Part shown: piece after piece, positions 1 to 8,854 of the stretch | Layout: every line of letters begins with the position of its first letter | How positions within the stretch are numbered: position 1 is the stretch's first letter | From: Actinobacillus equuli | GTDB taxonomy: Bacteria > Pseudomonadota > Gammaproteobacteria > Enterobacterales > Pasteurellaceae | Assembly: GCF_900636745.1 (NCBI RefSeq) | Contig: NZ_LR134310.1 | Span: 1,294,501-1,358,500 of the forward strand | Direction of reading: 5' to 3' | DNA: 64,000 nucleotides | Translations under genes and position numbers: made by a program | The notes under the pieces: generated by a model | Databases searched by the model: none | What the model saw: only the letters and a program-made list of their open reading frames with translations | What the model was told of the DNA's origin: nothing

Positions 1-576
1 TAACATCGACATACCTTCTTCCGCCAGTTCCAGTACGACATCAAGCACTTCTCGCACCATTTCCGGGTCGAGCGCGGCGGTAATTTCATCAAGTAAAATC
101 ACTTCCGGATTCATACATAAGGCACGTACAATCGCAATACGTTGCTTTTGTCCGCCGGATAATTCTCGAGGGAAGGCGTTTTTTCGATCTAATAAACCAA
201 CACGGGCGAGTAATTTATCCGCTTGCGCCTCCACTTCTTGGCGTGAGCGTTTTTGCGCTTTGAGCGGGCCTAATAAAATATTCTCGATCACATTTAAATG
301 AGCGAATAATTCGTAACTTTGGAACACCATACCGACTTTTTGGCGAGAGGCTTCCCAGCTTAAATCTTTGCCGAATTCACCGACATCTTGCATCACAATG
401 CTGCCGCCTTGTTTTTCCTCTAAGCCGTTTACGCAACGTAGTAAGGTACTTTTGCCACAGCCGGACGGACCTAAAATCACCACCACTTCACCTTTGGCTA
501 AGTCCAAATCTAAATTGGGAATTGCGACCGTTTCGCCATATTTTTTATGTAAATTACGGATAGAAAGTAACGCCAT
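1..576 (-). CDS. Amino-acid ABC transporter ATP-binding protein (GlnQ-like), 3' end outside window
   Basis: ATPase that powers uptake of a polar amino acid through the two permeases encoded just upstream on the same strand. The reading frame starts at the ATG at 574-576 and runs off the left edge without a stop, so the C-terminus is missing. Visible features are Walker A GPSGCGKST (residues 36-44), the Q-loop region, the ABC signature LSGGQKQR and Walker B VILLDE. The best match in kind is the GlnQ/HisP/ArtP subfamily; the substrate cannot be read from the sequence. The start lies next to the stop of the upstream permease, so the three genes are probably one transcript. No periplasmic binding protein gene precedes them; it may lie beyond position 1. 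Confidence 0.93.
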   Translation of the reverse strand, partial: MALLSIRNLHKKYGETVAIPNLDLDLAKGEVVVILGPSGCGKSTLLRCVNGLEEKQGGSIVMQDVGEFGKDLSWEASRQKVGMVFQSYELFAHLNVIENILLGPLKAQKRSRQEVEAQADKLLARVGLLDRKNAFPRELSGGQKQRIAIVRALCMNPEVILLDEITAALDPEMVREVLDVVLELAEEGMSML

Positions 577-1245
577 TTAGCTCTCCCATTTGTGTTCTAA
601 GCGTGTTGCAAGTAGTGACAACGGATAACAAATCAGAAAATATAAAATAAAGATTAATCCATAGACAAAAAAAGAGGCGCTTGGGTTCGTCAATAACGCA
701 TTTTCAATGATTTGCTGTCCAACTTTAACCATTTCGATCACACCGATTAATGCGGCAAGCGAACTGGTTTTTACCATACGGGTAAACAGATTAATTGCCC
801 CCGGTAATACACGGCGAGTACCTTGCGGTAATTCAATATATTGGAAAATCTGCCAACGATTTAAACCTAACGCTCGCGCAGATTCGATTTGATGTTTTTC
901 AATCGAAGCTAATGCACCTCGTACTAAGTCGCCCATTTCGGCGATACCCCACAAGGTAAATACCCAAATACACACCCAGAAACCGCTGATATGCAGATTA
1001 AACCAAGTGGATAGCCCAAAGTAGAGCGCAAATAACCACACCAAAATCGGCACAATCCGAATAGTTTCTAAATAAAAGCGACAAACAGCACGCACTAAAA
1101 TATTATTTGCTCGCATTAATAAGCCGAATAGTGTGCCGAATACCAAGGATAAACCGACCGAAATAAATGAAATCTGGGCGGTTAGCCATAAGCCTTGTGC
1201 GAGTCTAGCGGCATTTTGCCCTTCAAATAACCAATCAAACCCCAT
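577..1245 (-). CDS. Amino-acid ABC transporter permease, HisMQ family
   Basis: Inner-membrane permease of a polar amino-acid importer, 222 residues from the chosen start. It has about five hydrophobic segments and the family's cytoplasmic EAA loop near ESARALGLNRWQIF, which contacts the ATPase. The ATG at 1243-1245 was chosen because a GGAG ribosome-binding site sits 8 bases upstream and because it gives only an 11-bp overlap with the upstream permease; an in-frame ATG at 1272 would overlap by 38 bp. Second gene of a three-gene operon: permease, permease, ATPase. Substrate unknown. Confidence 0.9.
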   Translation of the reverse strand: MGFDWLFEGQNAARLAQGLWLTAQISFISVGLSLVFGTLFGLLMRANNILVRAVCRFYLETIRIVPILVWLFALYFGLSTWFNLHISGFWVCIWVFTLWGIAEMGDLVRGALASIEKHQIESARALGLNRWQIFQYIELPQGTRRVLPGAINLFTRMVKTSSLAALIGVIEMVKVGQQIIENALLTNPSASFFVYGLIFILYFLICYPLSLLATRLEHKWES

Positions 1246-1894
1246 ATTTGGCACTCCGTACTTTATTTTCAAAGTGGCGAGCTAGTAGTGAAATCGGCAA
1301 TAAAATTACTAAGTAGCTGGCGAATAATAAGAACAAGGCTTCGTTGGTTTTGTAGTCCATACCGATAATATCTTTGGTGATAAACATTAATTCCGCCACA
1401 GCAACCGCACTGATCACGGAAGTTTCTTTAATTAAAAACAGGACGTTGGCACCGATAGCTGGGATGGATACCGCCCATGCTTGCGGAAAAATGACATAGC
1501 GAAATACTTGAAAACGGTTTAACCCAATCGCTTTTGCCGCCTCGGTTTGCCCTTTTGGTACTGCAAGTAAACCGGCACGTAACGCTTCCGCCATATAGCT
1601 TGCTCCAAGAAAAACTAATGCAATAATACCGCAGGTAAAACCGTCCCATTTAATGCCGATTTTCGGTAAGCCGTAATAAAGAAAGAAGAGTTGAATGAGC
1701 AGAGGAGTATTACGGGATAATTCGATATAACTGCGAGCTAACCGATTAAACGGTTTAACTTGATAAGCGGTAACAATGGCGATCAATAAGCCGAAGATCA
1801 ACGACAACAAAATTCCCCAAAACGACAGTTGGAGGGTAATGATTGCCGCATCAATAAAGCGTGGGATCGCATGAACAACGTAAGACCAATTCAT
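1235..1894 (-). CDS. Amino-acid ABC transporter permease, HisMQ family
   Basis: First gene of the importer operon, 219 residues, with four to five membrane segments and the EAA-loop motif EAAKAIGLNRFQVFRY. It should pair with the second permease as a heterodimer through which a polar amino acid crosses the inner membrane. Its stop overlaps the next permease by 11 bp, which suggests translational coupling. The product resembles GlnP/GltK-type permeases; which amino acid is carried is not evident. Confidence 0.9.
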   Translation of the reverse strand: MNWSYVVHAIPRFIDAAIITLQLSFWGILLSLIFGLLIAIVTAYQVKPFNRLARSYIELSRNTPLLIQLFFLYYGLPKIGIKWDGFTCGIIALVFLGASYMAEALRAGLLAVPKGQTEAAKAIGLNRFQVFRYVIFPQAWAVSIPAIGANVLFLIKETSVISAVAVAELMFITKDIIGMDYKTNEALFLLFASYLVILLPISLLARHFENKVRSAKYGV

Positions 1895-2010
1895 AGTAAA
1901 TAGTAGGTGAGGTTAAGACAAAATGCTTAAAAAACTGATAAGGATTTTGGATCGAATTCAGCGGAAATGGAAAGGCTCAGAAGCTATTCTTTATAGCTTT
2001 TTGTTATGAA

Positions 2011-2034
2011 AAAGCCACCCAATTGGGTGGCTTT
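2011..2034 (-). terminator. Intrinsic terminator after the yagU-like gene
   Basis: A perfect stem AAAGCCACCC / GGGTGGCTTT with an AATT loop is followed on the minus strand by a run of five T. It sits 23 bases past the stop of the gene ending at 2057. Confidence 0.85.
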
Positions 2035-2056
2035 ATTACTGAAATGAGAAGTTTGA

Positions 2057-2698
2057 TTAGCGGTGCGGTTGTTCTAAAGGAATTTCCGCATCCGGCTCTT
2101 TGGTAATACGGTTACGTAAATCACGACGAATTACCTCAATTGTCCAGAACCAGAAGATATGACCGACTAATTCAGAAATGTGTTCGTATAAAGGCCATTC
2201 TGCAACAGGTGGTGTTAAACCTAATGCCGGGAATGTGATGTAGTGTACACAGATATTTGCGATGATACCTGCACCGATACCTTGCCAGAATTTGATTTTC
2301 GGGAACACTTCCGCTACTAAGCAGTAACCGATAGCAAACACTAATGAGAAAATCATATGTGTTACACCGATTGAGTTAAACGGGTGATCCGCAAAAGTAA
2401 ATGCAACGGTGTTATAAGGGTCGATACCAATGTAATCACGTAAGAAAACTGCCGGTGGGTTTAAAACCGCACGTGAACATTGTGCTAATGCACCTTCCAT
2501 CGCTAATGAACCTGAATTTAACGCATCTAAAACAGGTTGTGGACACGCTGCTTGGAATAAATCGATCGGGCTACGTGGTGGGAACGGATGTTCTGCACCC
2601 CATTTTACGAATGCTGAAATAATGCCGGCGATAATACCGATAAATACTGCTAAACCGTAACGACGACGATTAGGGTTAGTTTGTTCAAAAAGACCCAT
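2057..2698 (-). CDS. YagU family inner-membrane protein (DUF1440)
   Basis: A 213-residue integral membrane protein resembling E. coli YagU, a DUF1440 protein linked in E. coli to acid resistance. Four membrane segments can be seen, at about residues 15-33, 108-128, 137-160 and 186-205, with a large loop (about 35-105) containing two cysteines between the first and second. Conserved-looking His and Tyr residues are near the last helices ([17 protein letters not shown]). A TAGGA ribosome-binding site precedes the ATG. It stands alone between two convergent or unrelated operons and has its own terminator. The biochemical role is not known. Confidence 0.8.
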   Translation of the reverse strand: MGLFEQTNPNRRRYGLAVFIGIIAGIISAFVKWGAEHPFPPRSPIDLFQAACPQPVLDALNSGSLAMEGALAQCSRAVLNPPAVFLRDYIGIDPYNTVAFTFADHPFNSIGVTHMIFSLVFAIGYCLVAEVFPKIKFWQGIGAGIIANICVHYITFPALGLTPPVAEWPLYEHISELVGHIFWFWTIEVIRRDLRNRITKEPDAEIPLEQPHR

Positions 2699-2735
2699 AC
2701 TAATAATCCTATAAATGAAAATTAAGATGAAATTG

Positions 2736-2760
2736 ATTTCTGAAATAGCATTTCAGAAAT
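2736..2760. promoter_or_regulatory. Perfect 11-bp palindrome upstream of the yagU-like gene
   Basis: ATTTCTGAAAT and its reverse complement are separated by 3 bases, 38 bp before the yagU-like start codon. Its place in the probable promoter region makes it a candidate operator; no known regulator was recognised. Confidence 0.4.
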
Positions 2761-2824
2761 TACATATCATTTTCCGCCTAATTAATATAAATTGCAATCT
2801 AATTTACTGTGAAAGAAACCGCTT

Positions 2825-2861
2825 AAACGGAATTTTTTTAAGATTTAAAAAAATTCCGTTT
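2825..2861. repeat. Perfect 16-bp inverted repeat behind the heme operon
   Basis: AAACGGAATTTTTTTA and its exact reverse complement flank a 5-base loop, about 40 bp past the hmuV stop. It is long but AT-rich and lacks a following T-run on the hmuV strand, so it may stabilise the mRNA end rather than act as a classic terminator. Confidence 0.5.
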
Positions 2862-2898
2862 ATGTGTAATTTTAATGTTACTTGGTTGTTACAATTTT

Positions 2899-3705
2899 TT
2901 AACGTAATAGCATGACTTGCGGGATCTTATGTACACAATGGGCAACGACCTCTACTTCCGAACGATACCATTTTGCAACATTGGTTTGGCTTATAACTGC
3001 TTGCGGGCTGCCTTGTACTTGAATGGTACCTTCGGCTAATAGCATAAGTTGATCACCGTAAAGCGAAGCGAGGTTAAGATCGTGCAAAATGGCGCAAACA
3101 CTTAACCCTCGTTCGTCACAGAGCTTGCGTAATAAACGCAAACAGTGTTGTTGGTGATGTAAATCGAAAGCGGAGGTCGGCTCGTCTAAAAACAATATTT
3201 TACCTTGCATATCAGGTTGCCATAGCTGTAATAATGCTCTCGCCAGTTGGATTCGTTGCTGTTCGCCACCGGATAAATAACGATATTGTTGTTTAAGTAA
3301 GGCATGGCATTCGGTTGCCACGACCACCTGTTCTATATCCTTATCGTGAATATGGCGCTGATAGCCGCCCATTCGGATCACTTCTTCCGCCAAAAACGGA
3401 AAGTTTATTTGGCTATGTTGCTGCATTACCGCTCGTTGGTTGGCTAATGCAAGCGGTCGAAAATCGGCTAAATTTTGCTGATTGAGCCGAATGTCGCCTG
3501 TGGTTGGCGGCAGATAACCGGCAAGCAATCGCAACAGGGTCGATTTGCCCGCGCCGTTGGCGCCGATTAACACACTGATTTCACCGGCTTTAAGCGAAAG
3601 ATTTATCGACTGCAAAATCGTGCGCTCAGCAATTTGATAACTCAGATTTTTGGCGTTTAATACCTCAGATAAGCGGTCAAATTTGACATTTTTTTTGCAA
3701 ATCAT
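2899..3705 (-). CDS. hmuV: Heme ABC transporter ATP-binding protein
   Basis: Cytoplasmic ATPase of a heme or iron-chelate importer, 268 residues as drawn. Walker A is GANGAGKST, the signature is LSGGEQQRIQLARAL, and Walker B is ILFLDEPTSAFD. Order and neighbours (receptor, binding protein, permease, ATPase) are those of hmuRTUV/bhu/phu systems. The start overlaps the hmuU stop as ATGA, typical of coupled translation. The first 15 codons overlap a USS-like stretch (AAGCGGTCAAATTTGAC, 3671-3687), so the real start could lie a few codons later, near VLNAKNLSYQ. Substrate by context is heme. Confidence 0.9.
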   Translation of the reverse strand: MICKKNVKFDRLSEVLNAKNLSYQIAERTILQSINLSLKAGEISVLIGANGAGKSTLLRLLAGYLPPTTGDIRLNQQNLADFRPLALANQRAVMQQHSQINFPFLAEEVIRMGGYQRHIHDKDIEQVVVATECHALLKQQYRYLSGGEQQRIQLARALLQLWQPDMQGKILFLDEPTSAFDLHHQQHCLRLLRKLCDERGLSVCAILHDLNLASLYGDQLMLLAEGTIQVQGSPQAVISQTNVAKWYRSEVEVVAHCVHKIPQVMLLR

Positions 3706-4688
3706 CGATTTTCCTTATATTTAATCACGAGCCATAAAAAGTAAGGTGCGCCAAGAAAGCTGGTCAGCATTCCTACCGGAATTTCCGCCGGTGCAACCAT
3801 AGTACGTGCTAAGGTATCCGCCCATAACAATAGGATTGCACCACATACGGCGGAAGCGGGGATAACCCAACGATGATCCGCACCGAATTTAAAGCGTACC
3901 AAATGCGGAATCACTAAACCGATAAAGCCGATAGCACCGCTGACCGCTACGGCACAACCGACTAATAATGCACCGCTTAAGACCAACGCTTTTTTTAAAC
4001 GTACGACATTCACGCCTAAATAATGTGCTTCTTCCTCGCCTAACTGCAGTAAGTTTAATGATCGGGCTAAGCTTAATGCAAAACAAGCAGTCGGAATCAT
4101 CACACAACTTGCAACTATGAGCGGTTGCCATTGCGCTTGTCCAAGGCTGCCCATTGTCCATAAACTGAATTGGCGTAATTGTTGGTCATTGCTCACATAA
4201 GTCAAAATACCGACTAAAGAAAAACAGAGTGCATTAACCGCAATCCCCGCTAGCAATAATTTATTAACCGAAGCTTGCCCTTGATAACCTAACCAATAAA
4301 TCAACGTAGCAACTAACATACTGCCGCTAAAGGCGACCAACATTGTGCCGTACAATAGCCATTGTTCCGGCAGAATATTCGGCAGCAAGATAAACAGTGC
4401 GACTGCTAAAGAAGCGCCGCTATTCACGCCGATTAATGCCGGATCAGCCATCGGGTTGTGAAACAAACCTTGAAATAAAGTACCGGCAATCGCTAGCCCG
4501 GCACCGACTAAGATCGCAAGTAAAATGCGAGGTAAGCGAATGTTTAACCAAATTTGCCACTGGCTATCGTCAAAAGTTAATTGCCACAAATCATGCCACG
4601 TAATCGAGAGTGCGCCGAGATTTGCGGCGATTATGCTACTTAATAAGAGCATAAAGATGCATCCGAATAACCAAATTGTTTTAGTCAT
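3702..4688 (-). CDS. hmuU: Heme ABC transporter permease (FecCD family)
   Basis: A 328-residue FecCD/BtuC-type permease with about ten transmembrane helices. Family hallmarks are RLPRILLAILVGAGLAIAG near the N-terminus, and GLVIPHLVRF with the following helices near residue 260. It would form a homodimer with the HmuV ATPase to move heme from the periplasmic HmuT. It overlaps hmuT by 8 bp and hmuV by 4 bp. Confidence 0.93.
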   Translation of the reverse strand: MTKTIWLFGCIFMLLLSSIIAANLGALSITWHDLWQLTFDDSQWQIWLNIRLPRILLAILVGAGLAIAGTLFQGLFHNPMADPALIGVNSGASLAVALFILLPNILPEQWLLYGTMLVAFSGSMLVATLIYWLGYQGQASVNKLLLAGIAVNALCFSLVGILTYVSNDQQLRQFSLWTMGSLGQAQWQPLIVASCVMIPTACFALSLARSLNLLQLGEEEAHYLGVNVVRLKKALVLSGALLVGCAVAVSGAIGFIGLVIPHLVRFKFGADHRWVIPASAVCGAILLLWADTLARTMVAPAEIPVGMLTSFLGAPYFLWLVIKYKENR

Positions 4689-5514
4689 GTCGCACCTGTT
4701 CGGCGGCTTGGCGCATTTTTAACAATTCGGTCGGTGTCGTTAGCGTGAAACCAAGAACGGCTAAATCATCTAGTACGATAACATTTTTCTTTTTAGCCGC
4801 AGGCGTTAGCGCCATACCGGGTAATGACCATACTTTATCGATCGAACCTAAACTCTCTAAGCTCATTTTTGTTAGTACCAATAAATCCGGACGTGCGGCG
4901 ATGACACCTTCTTGTGAAATCGGCGAAAAACGAATGCTATTCTGCATAGCATTCGTGGCACCAATTAAGCGAATAATACTATCCGCCACCGTATTTTTGC
5001 CTGCCGCCATATAATTTGAACCCGCATGATTTAGGATAAATAAAATACGGACATCTAAAGGCGAAGTGGAAATCGCTTTCAGCTCATTTGCAAACTTTTC
5101 GGCTAATTTAACCGCTTGTTGCGGCTTGTTAACTAATTTTCCAACTCGTTGGATTTTTTGTATCACGCTTTCCGGTGTATATTCGAAAGGGACGCGTTCG
5201 ACCGTCACCCCAGCACTTTTTAGTTGTTCAAAGACGACGGAAGGCTGGGCCACATCGGAACTGATCACTTTAGTCGGTTTTAGTGCCAAGATCCCTTCCA
5301 CATTTAATTGACGCATATAACCGACATCCGGTAATTGTTGTGCGGCAAGCGGTGCGATACTAGTACTGTCTCGTCCGACAAGCGCCTGTTCAGCCCCCAA
5401 TGCGTAGATAATTTCAGTGACATCGCCGCCAATGCTAACGATACGTTCTTGTGCCAGCGCCGGATTCAGTCCGATACAAGCGGTTAAAAAAGCCAAAAAT
5501 TTTACCAGTTTCAT
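4681..5514 (-). CDS. hmuT: Periplasmic heme-binding protein
   Basis: Periplasmic component of the heme importer, 277 residues with a signal peptide MKLVKFLAFLTACIGLNPALA. It begins ERIVSIGGDVTEIIYALG as HmuT/ShuT/PhuT proteins do, and the motif DVGYMRQLNVEGIL carries the tyrosine that in ShuT and PhuT ligates heme. The ATG at 5512-5514 was chosen because GCAGGAGA lies 5-6 bases upstream and because it opens the signal peptide; an upstream in-frame ATG adds eight unlikely residues. Lies between the receptor gene and hmuU. Confidence 0.92.
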   Translation of the reverse strand: MKLVKFLAFLTACIGLNPALAQERIVSIGGDVTEIIYALGAEQALVGRDSTSIAPLAAQQLPDVGYMRQLNVEGILALKPTKVISSDVAQPSVVFEQLKSAGVTVERVPFEYTPESVIQKIQRVGKLVNKPQQAVKLAEKFANELKAISTSPLDVRILFILNHAGSNYMAAGKNTVADSIIRLIGATNAMQNSIRFSPISQEGVIAARPDLLVLTKMSLESLGSIDKVWSLPGMALTPAAKKKNVIVLDDLAVLGFTLTTPTELLKMRQAAEQVRHD

Positions 5515-5538
5515 ATTGTTCTCCTGCTTGTTCCGCAC

Positions 5539-7779
5539 TTAGAAACGAATTTCCGCACCGGCGGTATAGGTTCTACCACGTGCGGTATTACTGAATTTAT
5601 ATAGCCCGGTGTCATAGTCGTAATCTTCTTGAGTTGAAGAGTTATATGAATTAAGCGCATCCAGATAGTTTTTGTTCATCAAGTTTTGTACACCGGCTTT
5701 TAACGTCACGTGTCGGTTGATCTTATAGTTCGCGTAAAAATCAATGATCACCGGAATTTTCGGCAGTCTTTCAATTAACATTTTGCCGTCCGAATCAACA
5801 CCTTCGATATGAACTCGATTCGCTTTACCGGTATATTTGAAAGTGGTGGCGAGCGTCAGTTTTTTCTCCAGTAATCGAGTGCCGAGTTCTAAGGTTGCAT
5901 GATCTTTCGGTTGCACCGTATAAGATTCCGTACCAAACCCGCCGAGAATAATGGCACCGACAGAAGTTGGCTGCGTGGTTGCGCTACGAGTGTAGGAGAA
6001 ATTGGTAAAGAATTGCTCTGCATCATAGTTGAGTTCCACTTCCCAGCCTTTGCTTTTTACTTTGTTTGGCGCATTCACATAAAGTTGAGCTTGCAAATCA
6101 TCATCCGATAAGTTCAAGTCATTACATAAATGATTACCGCAACCGTAAAACGATTCTTTAAAGATATAGTCTTTAATATGTGAGTTAAAATAGACTACTT
6201 TTAGCCCTAACATATCGTTCTCGCTTAACAGTTTGTCTTGGGTAATGTTAAAGCCGACTTGGGCGGTTTTCGCACTTTCCGGGCGAAGAAACGGATTAAC
6301 GCTTAAGCCATTACGACTGGTGTTGAATATTTCTTGAACATTCGGTGCGCGGGTCGTTTCAGCATATTCGATAAATGGTTCAAGCCAAGCGGTCACTTTT
6401 GCCGATAAATTTACCGAAGGATCGGCAGAGCTGTATTTTCGCTTCACATGTAAATGCCAAGAGGGGACGCAATAGATCGCATCATCAATATCGCATGCCG
6501 GTTTATCTCCGCTTAAACGATAGTGTGAATGGCTTGCGCCGGCTTTGAGGGTAAAAATGCCCGCCTCAAGAACACTATTCCAGTAGAACGATTTGATTCG
6601 CTGCTTGCCTTGCGGAGCAAAAGCCGCATTGGCGACCGCACCGCTGTTGTTACCGTTTTCATTTATCGGCAAGTCACGCACATATTTGTTATTGAATAGG
6701 TTAAAACCTAGCGCTAAATCCAATTTGCTATGCCCAAAATCAAATTTCGCGTTATTGTGAATATCGAATGTTCTTGCTCGGTTTAAGGTTGCCGCATCAT
6801 CTAATGTCCATAAGGTTGCGCCTTGGTTGTAAACTTGAGTTGTTTTTGCATCCGATGCGAGTAGGTGTAAATTCAGCCACGGATGCGCATCGTATTTCGC
6901 TTCGAGCGCATTGGTGTAACTGTCGATTTCTCGTCCGGCTATGTTGTTATGATAAGCACGGCGAGAAACCTTTAATTCACTGTTCTGTTGCGGCTTAAAG
7001 GCAATTTTCGCTAAATAAGAACGTGGTTGTTGTTCTAATCCGCTAAGGTAGCTTGCCTCTTCTGAACGAGAACCGTCACCACGGCTATAGCTTTGAGAAA
7101 GTTTATGTTTACTCAATGCAAATAAACCGCTGAGACTACCGGCTTGTAACACATTGTCTTTGGCGGCAACGGCGATCATACCGTTGCGCCCTAAACCGTT
7201 CGAGCCGATATTCAGTTTGGTTAATGCACCGACTTTACGGTTTTCTAATAAAATGTCTTCCGCATCAAGGGTTTTAAAATTGGCACTACCCATTAATGCG
7301 TTTACACCGGCCGCACCGTCTGAATGCCCTTTCGCAACGTCAACACGTGTCAAAAAGTTTTGGTCGATTAATGCACCGAATTGACTCATCGGCCCGTTTC
7401 CCTCATGGAATTTTCCGCCGCCGTTTGCTGATGTACCGAGTTGCGTTTGTGGTACGCCGTCTACCATCATATTTACTCGCCCTAACCCGGTCATATTGCG
7501 AATATTCACGCTTACCGCACCTTGACCGGGATCGATTTGTGTATAAGCTCCGGCAATCGAACGTACTACGCTATCCAGATTCTGCATAGCATTTTCGCCG
7601 ACACCTCGGCTGCTTGCCGCACCGGCTTTACCGTATGATTCGAAATTCGCATTAGTTTGGCTTTTTTCTAATACGTAAACCGGATCGAGTGCCAGATTTT
7701 GTTCCGTCGCCATACTCGGTAGGCTTGAGATACCGGCTAAACTACCGAGCAATAGTTGATTTAAACGATTTAATTTCAT
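5539..7779 (-). CDS. TonB-dependent heme/hemoglobin receptor
   Basis: A 746-residue outer-membrane receptor. The signal peptide is about residues 1-24, the plug domain about 40-170 (VVRSIAGAYTQIDPG, NIRNMTGLGRVNMMVDG) and the beta-barrel follows, ending in a C-terminal aromatic residue (AGAEIRF). It carries the heme-receptor signature pair, here TRAPNVQEIF (FRAP box) and NPFLRPE (NPNL box), typical of HemR/HmuR/ShuA-like proteins. The TonB box may be within DPVYVLEK. AAGGAGA precedes the ATG. Expressed between chaN and hmuT, so it should bring heme across the outer membrane to HmuT. Whether it prefers free heme or hemoglobin is not readable. Confidence 0.9.
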   Translation of the reverse strand: MKLNRLNQLLLGSLAGISSLPSMATEQNLALDPVYVLEKSQTNANFESYGKAGAASSRGVGENAMQNLDSVVRSIAGAYTQIDPGQGAVSVNIRNMTGLGRVNMMVDGVPQTQLGTSANGGGKFHEGNGPMSQFGALIDQNFLTRVDVAKGHSDGAAGVNALMGSANFKTLDAEDILLENRKVGALTKLNIGSNGLGRNGMIAVAAKDNVLQAGSLSGLFALSKHKLSQSYSRGDGSRSEEASYLSGLEQQPRSYLAKIAFKPQQNSELKVSRRAYHNNIAGREIDSYTNALEAKYDAHPWLNLHLLASDAKTTQVYNQGATLWTLDDAATLNRARTFDIHNNAKFDFGHSKLDLALGFNLFNNKYVRDLPINENGNNSGAVANAAFAPQGKQRIKSFYWNSVLEAGIFTLKAGASHSHYRLSGDKPACDIDDAIYCVPSWHLHVKRKYSSADPSVNLSAKVTAWLEPFIEYAETTRAPNVQEIFNTSRNGLSVNPFLRPESAKTAQVGFNITQDKLLSENDMLGLKVVYFNSHIKDYIFKESFYGCGNHLCNDLNLSDDDLQAQLYVNAPNKVKSKGWEVELNYDAEQFFTNFSYTRSATTQPTSVGAIILGGFGTESYTVQPKDHATLELGTRLLEKKLTLATTFKYTGKANRVHIEGVDSDGKMLIERLPKIPVIIDFYANYKINRHVTLKAGVQNLMNKNYLDALNSYNSSTQEDYDYDTGLYKFSNTARGRTYTAGAEIRF

Positions 7780-7813
7780 TCATTCTCCTTAGTTATTATG
7801 GTTGTTGTAAAAG

Positions 7814-8656
7814 TTACTCGGTAAACCAAACGTAATCGGCTTGCTGTAGCGTGACGGCTTCAGCTTCCGAACGTTGGCTTTTAAGCATTATTGAAATGGT
7901 TTTTGCTTTATTTTTGTGATCAAAGTCTTGTAAATGGAGCGGTACGGCTAGGTCTTTACGCACGTGATTATTACCCGCCACCAAGAGGGCATAAGCGGTC
8001 GAATTTTGCGTATTTTTTACCAACATTTCCGCCATACGGCGGTCACGAAATTGCTGTACGGTAACCGCTTTTTCTAAGATGTTCGGTGGTAACGAGTGAT
8101 GCGCTTGAATCAGTTGCGCCAATTGCATTCGTACTTGTGGTGTAACAGAAATTGAGCCTCGTAACGGCTGCGCTCCCGCATATAAGGTCTTTACTTCAGT
8201 TTCAGTTAAATTAGCGGCAATTAACGGTATCGTTGAAGACAAACGGCTAATGATTAAGTCTTGATATTGATGCCAATCCCAGTGCTTCCAGCCGATTTGT
8301 GCCGGAACTTCTTCGGCTAACAATGTTGTTTGCTGTTGTTGCAATTGATTGATTTTTGCTTGTTGATCGACCGACAGCATTTCTAATATCACTGCGGCAA
8401 GCGGTCGTTTTTGCGCTAATTTTTGCACCAGATAAGTTTCGATTTGGTGATGCACGGGCTGGTTATGTTCTTCGCCGATTAACACATAAGAATAGGCGGG
8501 AAGTTTTTGCAATAACTCAGATAAGCGGATCGGTTGTTGAGTCTTCAAATCAACGATGTTGCCAAGTGAATGTAATTGTTGTTCTGAAAGTGGTTTATGA
8601 GCGCAACCAAATAAAAAAATGCTCAAAATGAGCAATAATGAAAATTTCTTTAGCAT
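7814..8656 (-). CDS. chaN: ChaN/PhuW-like heme-associated lipoprotein
   Basis: A 280-residue lipoprotein with lipobox LFGC (Cys18) after a hydrophobic signal. It belongs to the ChaN (Tiki-superfamily) fold: YVLIGEEHNQPVHH with the conserved GE.H motif near residue 60, and VAGNNHVRKD near 230. Campylobacter ChaN is an iron-regulated lipoprotein that binds two hemes per dimer, and PhuW is encoded with the Pseudomonas phu heme system. First gene of the heme operon here, directly behind the Fur-box promoter, which supports a heme-handling role in the outer membrane or periplasm. Confidence 0.85.
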   Translation of the reverse strand: MLKKFSLLLILSIFLFGCAHKPLSEQQLHSLGNIVDLKTQQPIRLSELLQKLPAYSYVLIGEEHNQPVHHQIETYLVQKLAQKRPLAAVILEMLSVDQQAKINQLQQQQTTLLAEEVPAQIGWKHWDWHQYQDLIISRLSSTIPLIAANLTETEVKTLYAGAQPLRGSISVTPQVRMQLAQLIQAHHSLPPNILEKAVTVQQFRDRRMAEMLVKNTQNSTAYALLVAGNNHVRKDLAVPLHLQDFDHKNKAKTISIMLKSQRSEAEAVTLQQADYVWFTE

Positions 8657-8678
8657 ATAAAATCATTTTTATAATAAT

Positions 8679-8697
8679 AAAAATGATTTGCATTATA
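8679..8697. promoter_or_regulatory. Fur-box candidate over the heme operon promoter
   Basis: The 19 bases match the classical Fur consensus at 13 positions by direct comparison, including ATGAT and CATTAT. The site covers the -10 element of the chaN promoter, so iron-loaded Fur would block RNA polymerase. Footprinting has not been done; the call rests on sequence and gene context. Confidence 0.65.
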
Positions 8698-8719
8698 TTT
8701 TTAATCTAAAAAATTTCAA
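8692..8719 (-). promoter_or_regulatory. Sigma-70 promoter of the chaN-heme receptor-hmuTUV operon
   Basis: On the minus strand TTGAAA (8714-8719) and a perfect TATAAT (8692-8697) are separated by 16 bp. The predicted transcript starts near 8685, giving a leader of about 30 bases before the chaN ATG. Confidence 0.65.
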
Positions 8720-8786
8720 GAGAACGCTTATAAAATTTCTATGGAAATAAAATCCGATTTTCGTGTTATTTGAGTAAAATTTTGCA

Positions 8787-8815
8787 ATGCAAACGTTTGC
8801 GTTATCCGCTATAAT
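8787..8815 (+). promoter_or_regulatory. PurR box and -10 element of purL
   Basis: ATGCAAACGTTTGCGT (8787-8802) differs from the perfect palindromic PurR operator ACGCAAACGTTTGCGT at one base. A TATAAT follows at 8810-8815, so the operator covers the -35 region. This predicts purine repression of purL by PurR bound to hypoxanthine or guanine. Confidence 0.9.
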
Positions 8816-8854
8816 GGCAGAGAATTTTTTTATTTCTCAAATACGGAATCAACA

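Noticed and set aside
2715..2915. 66-codon open frame opposite the heme operon end
   Set aside because: It runs through the two palindromes in AT-rich DNA and shows no protein-like pattern.
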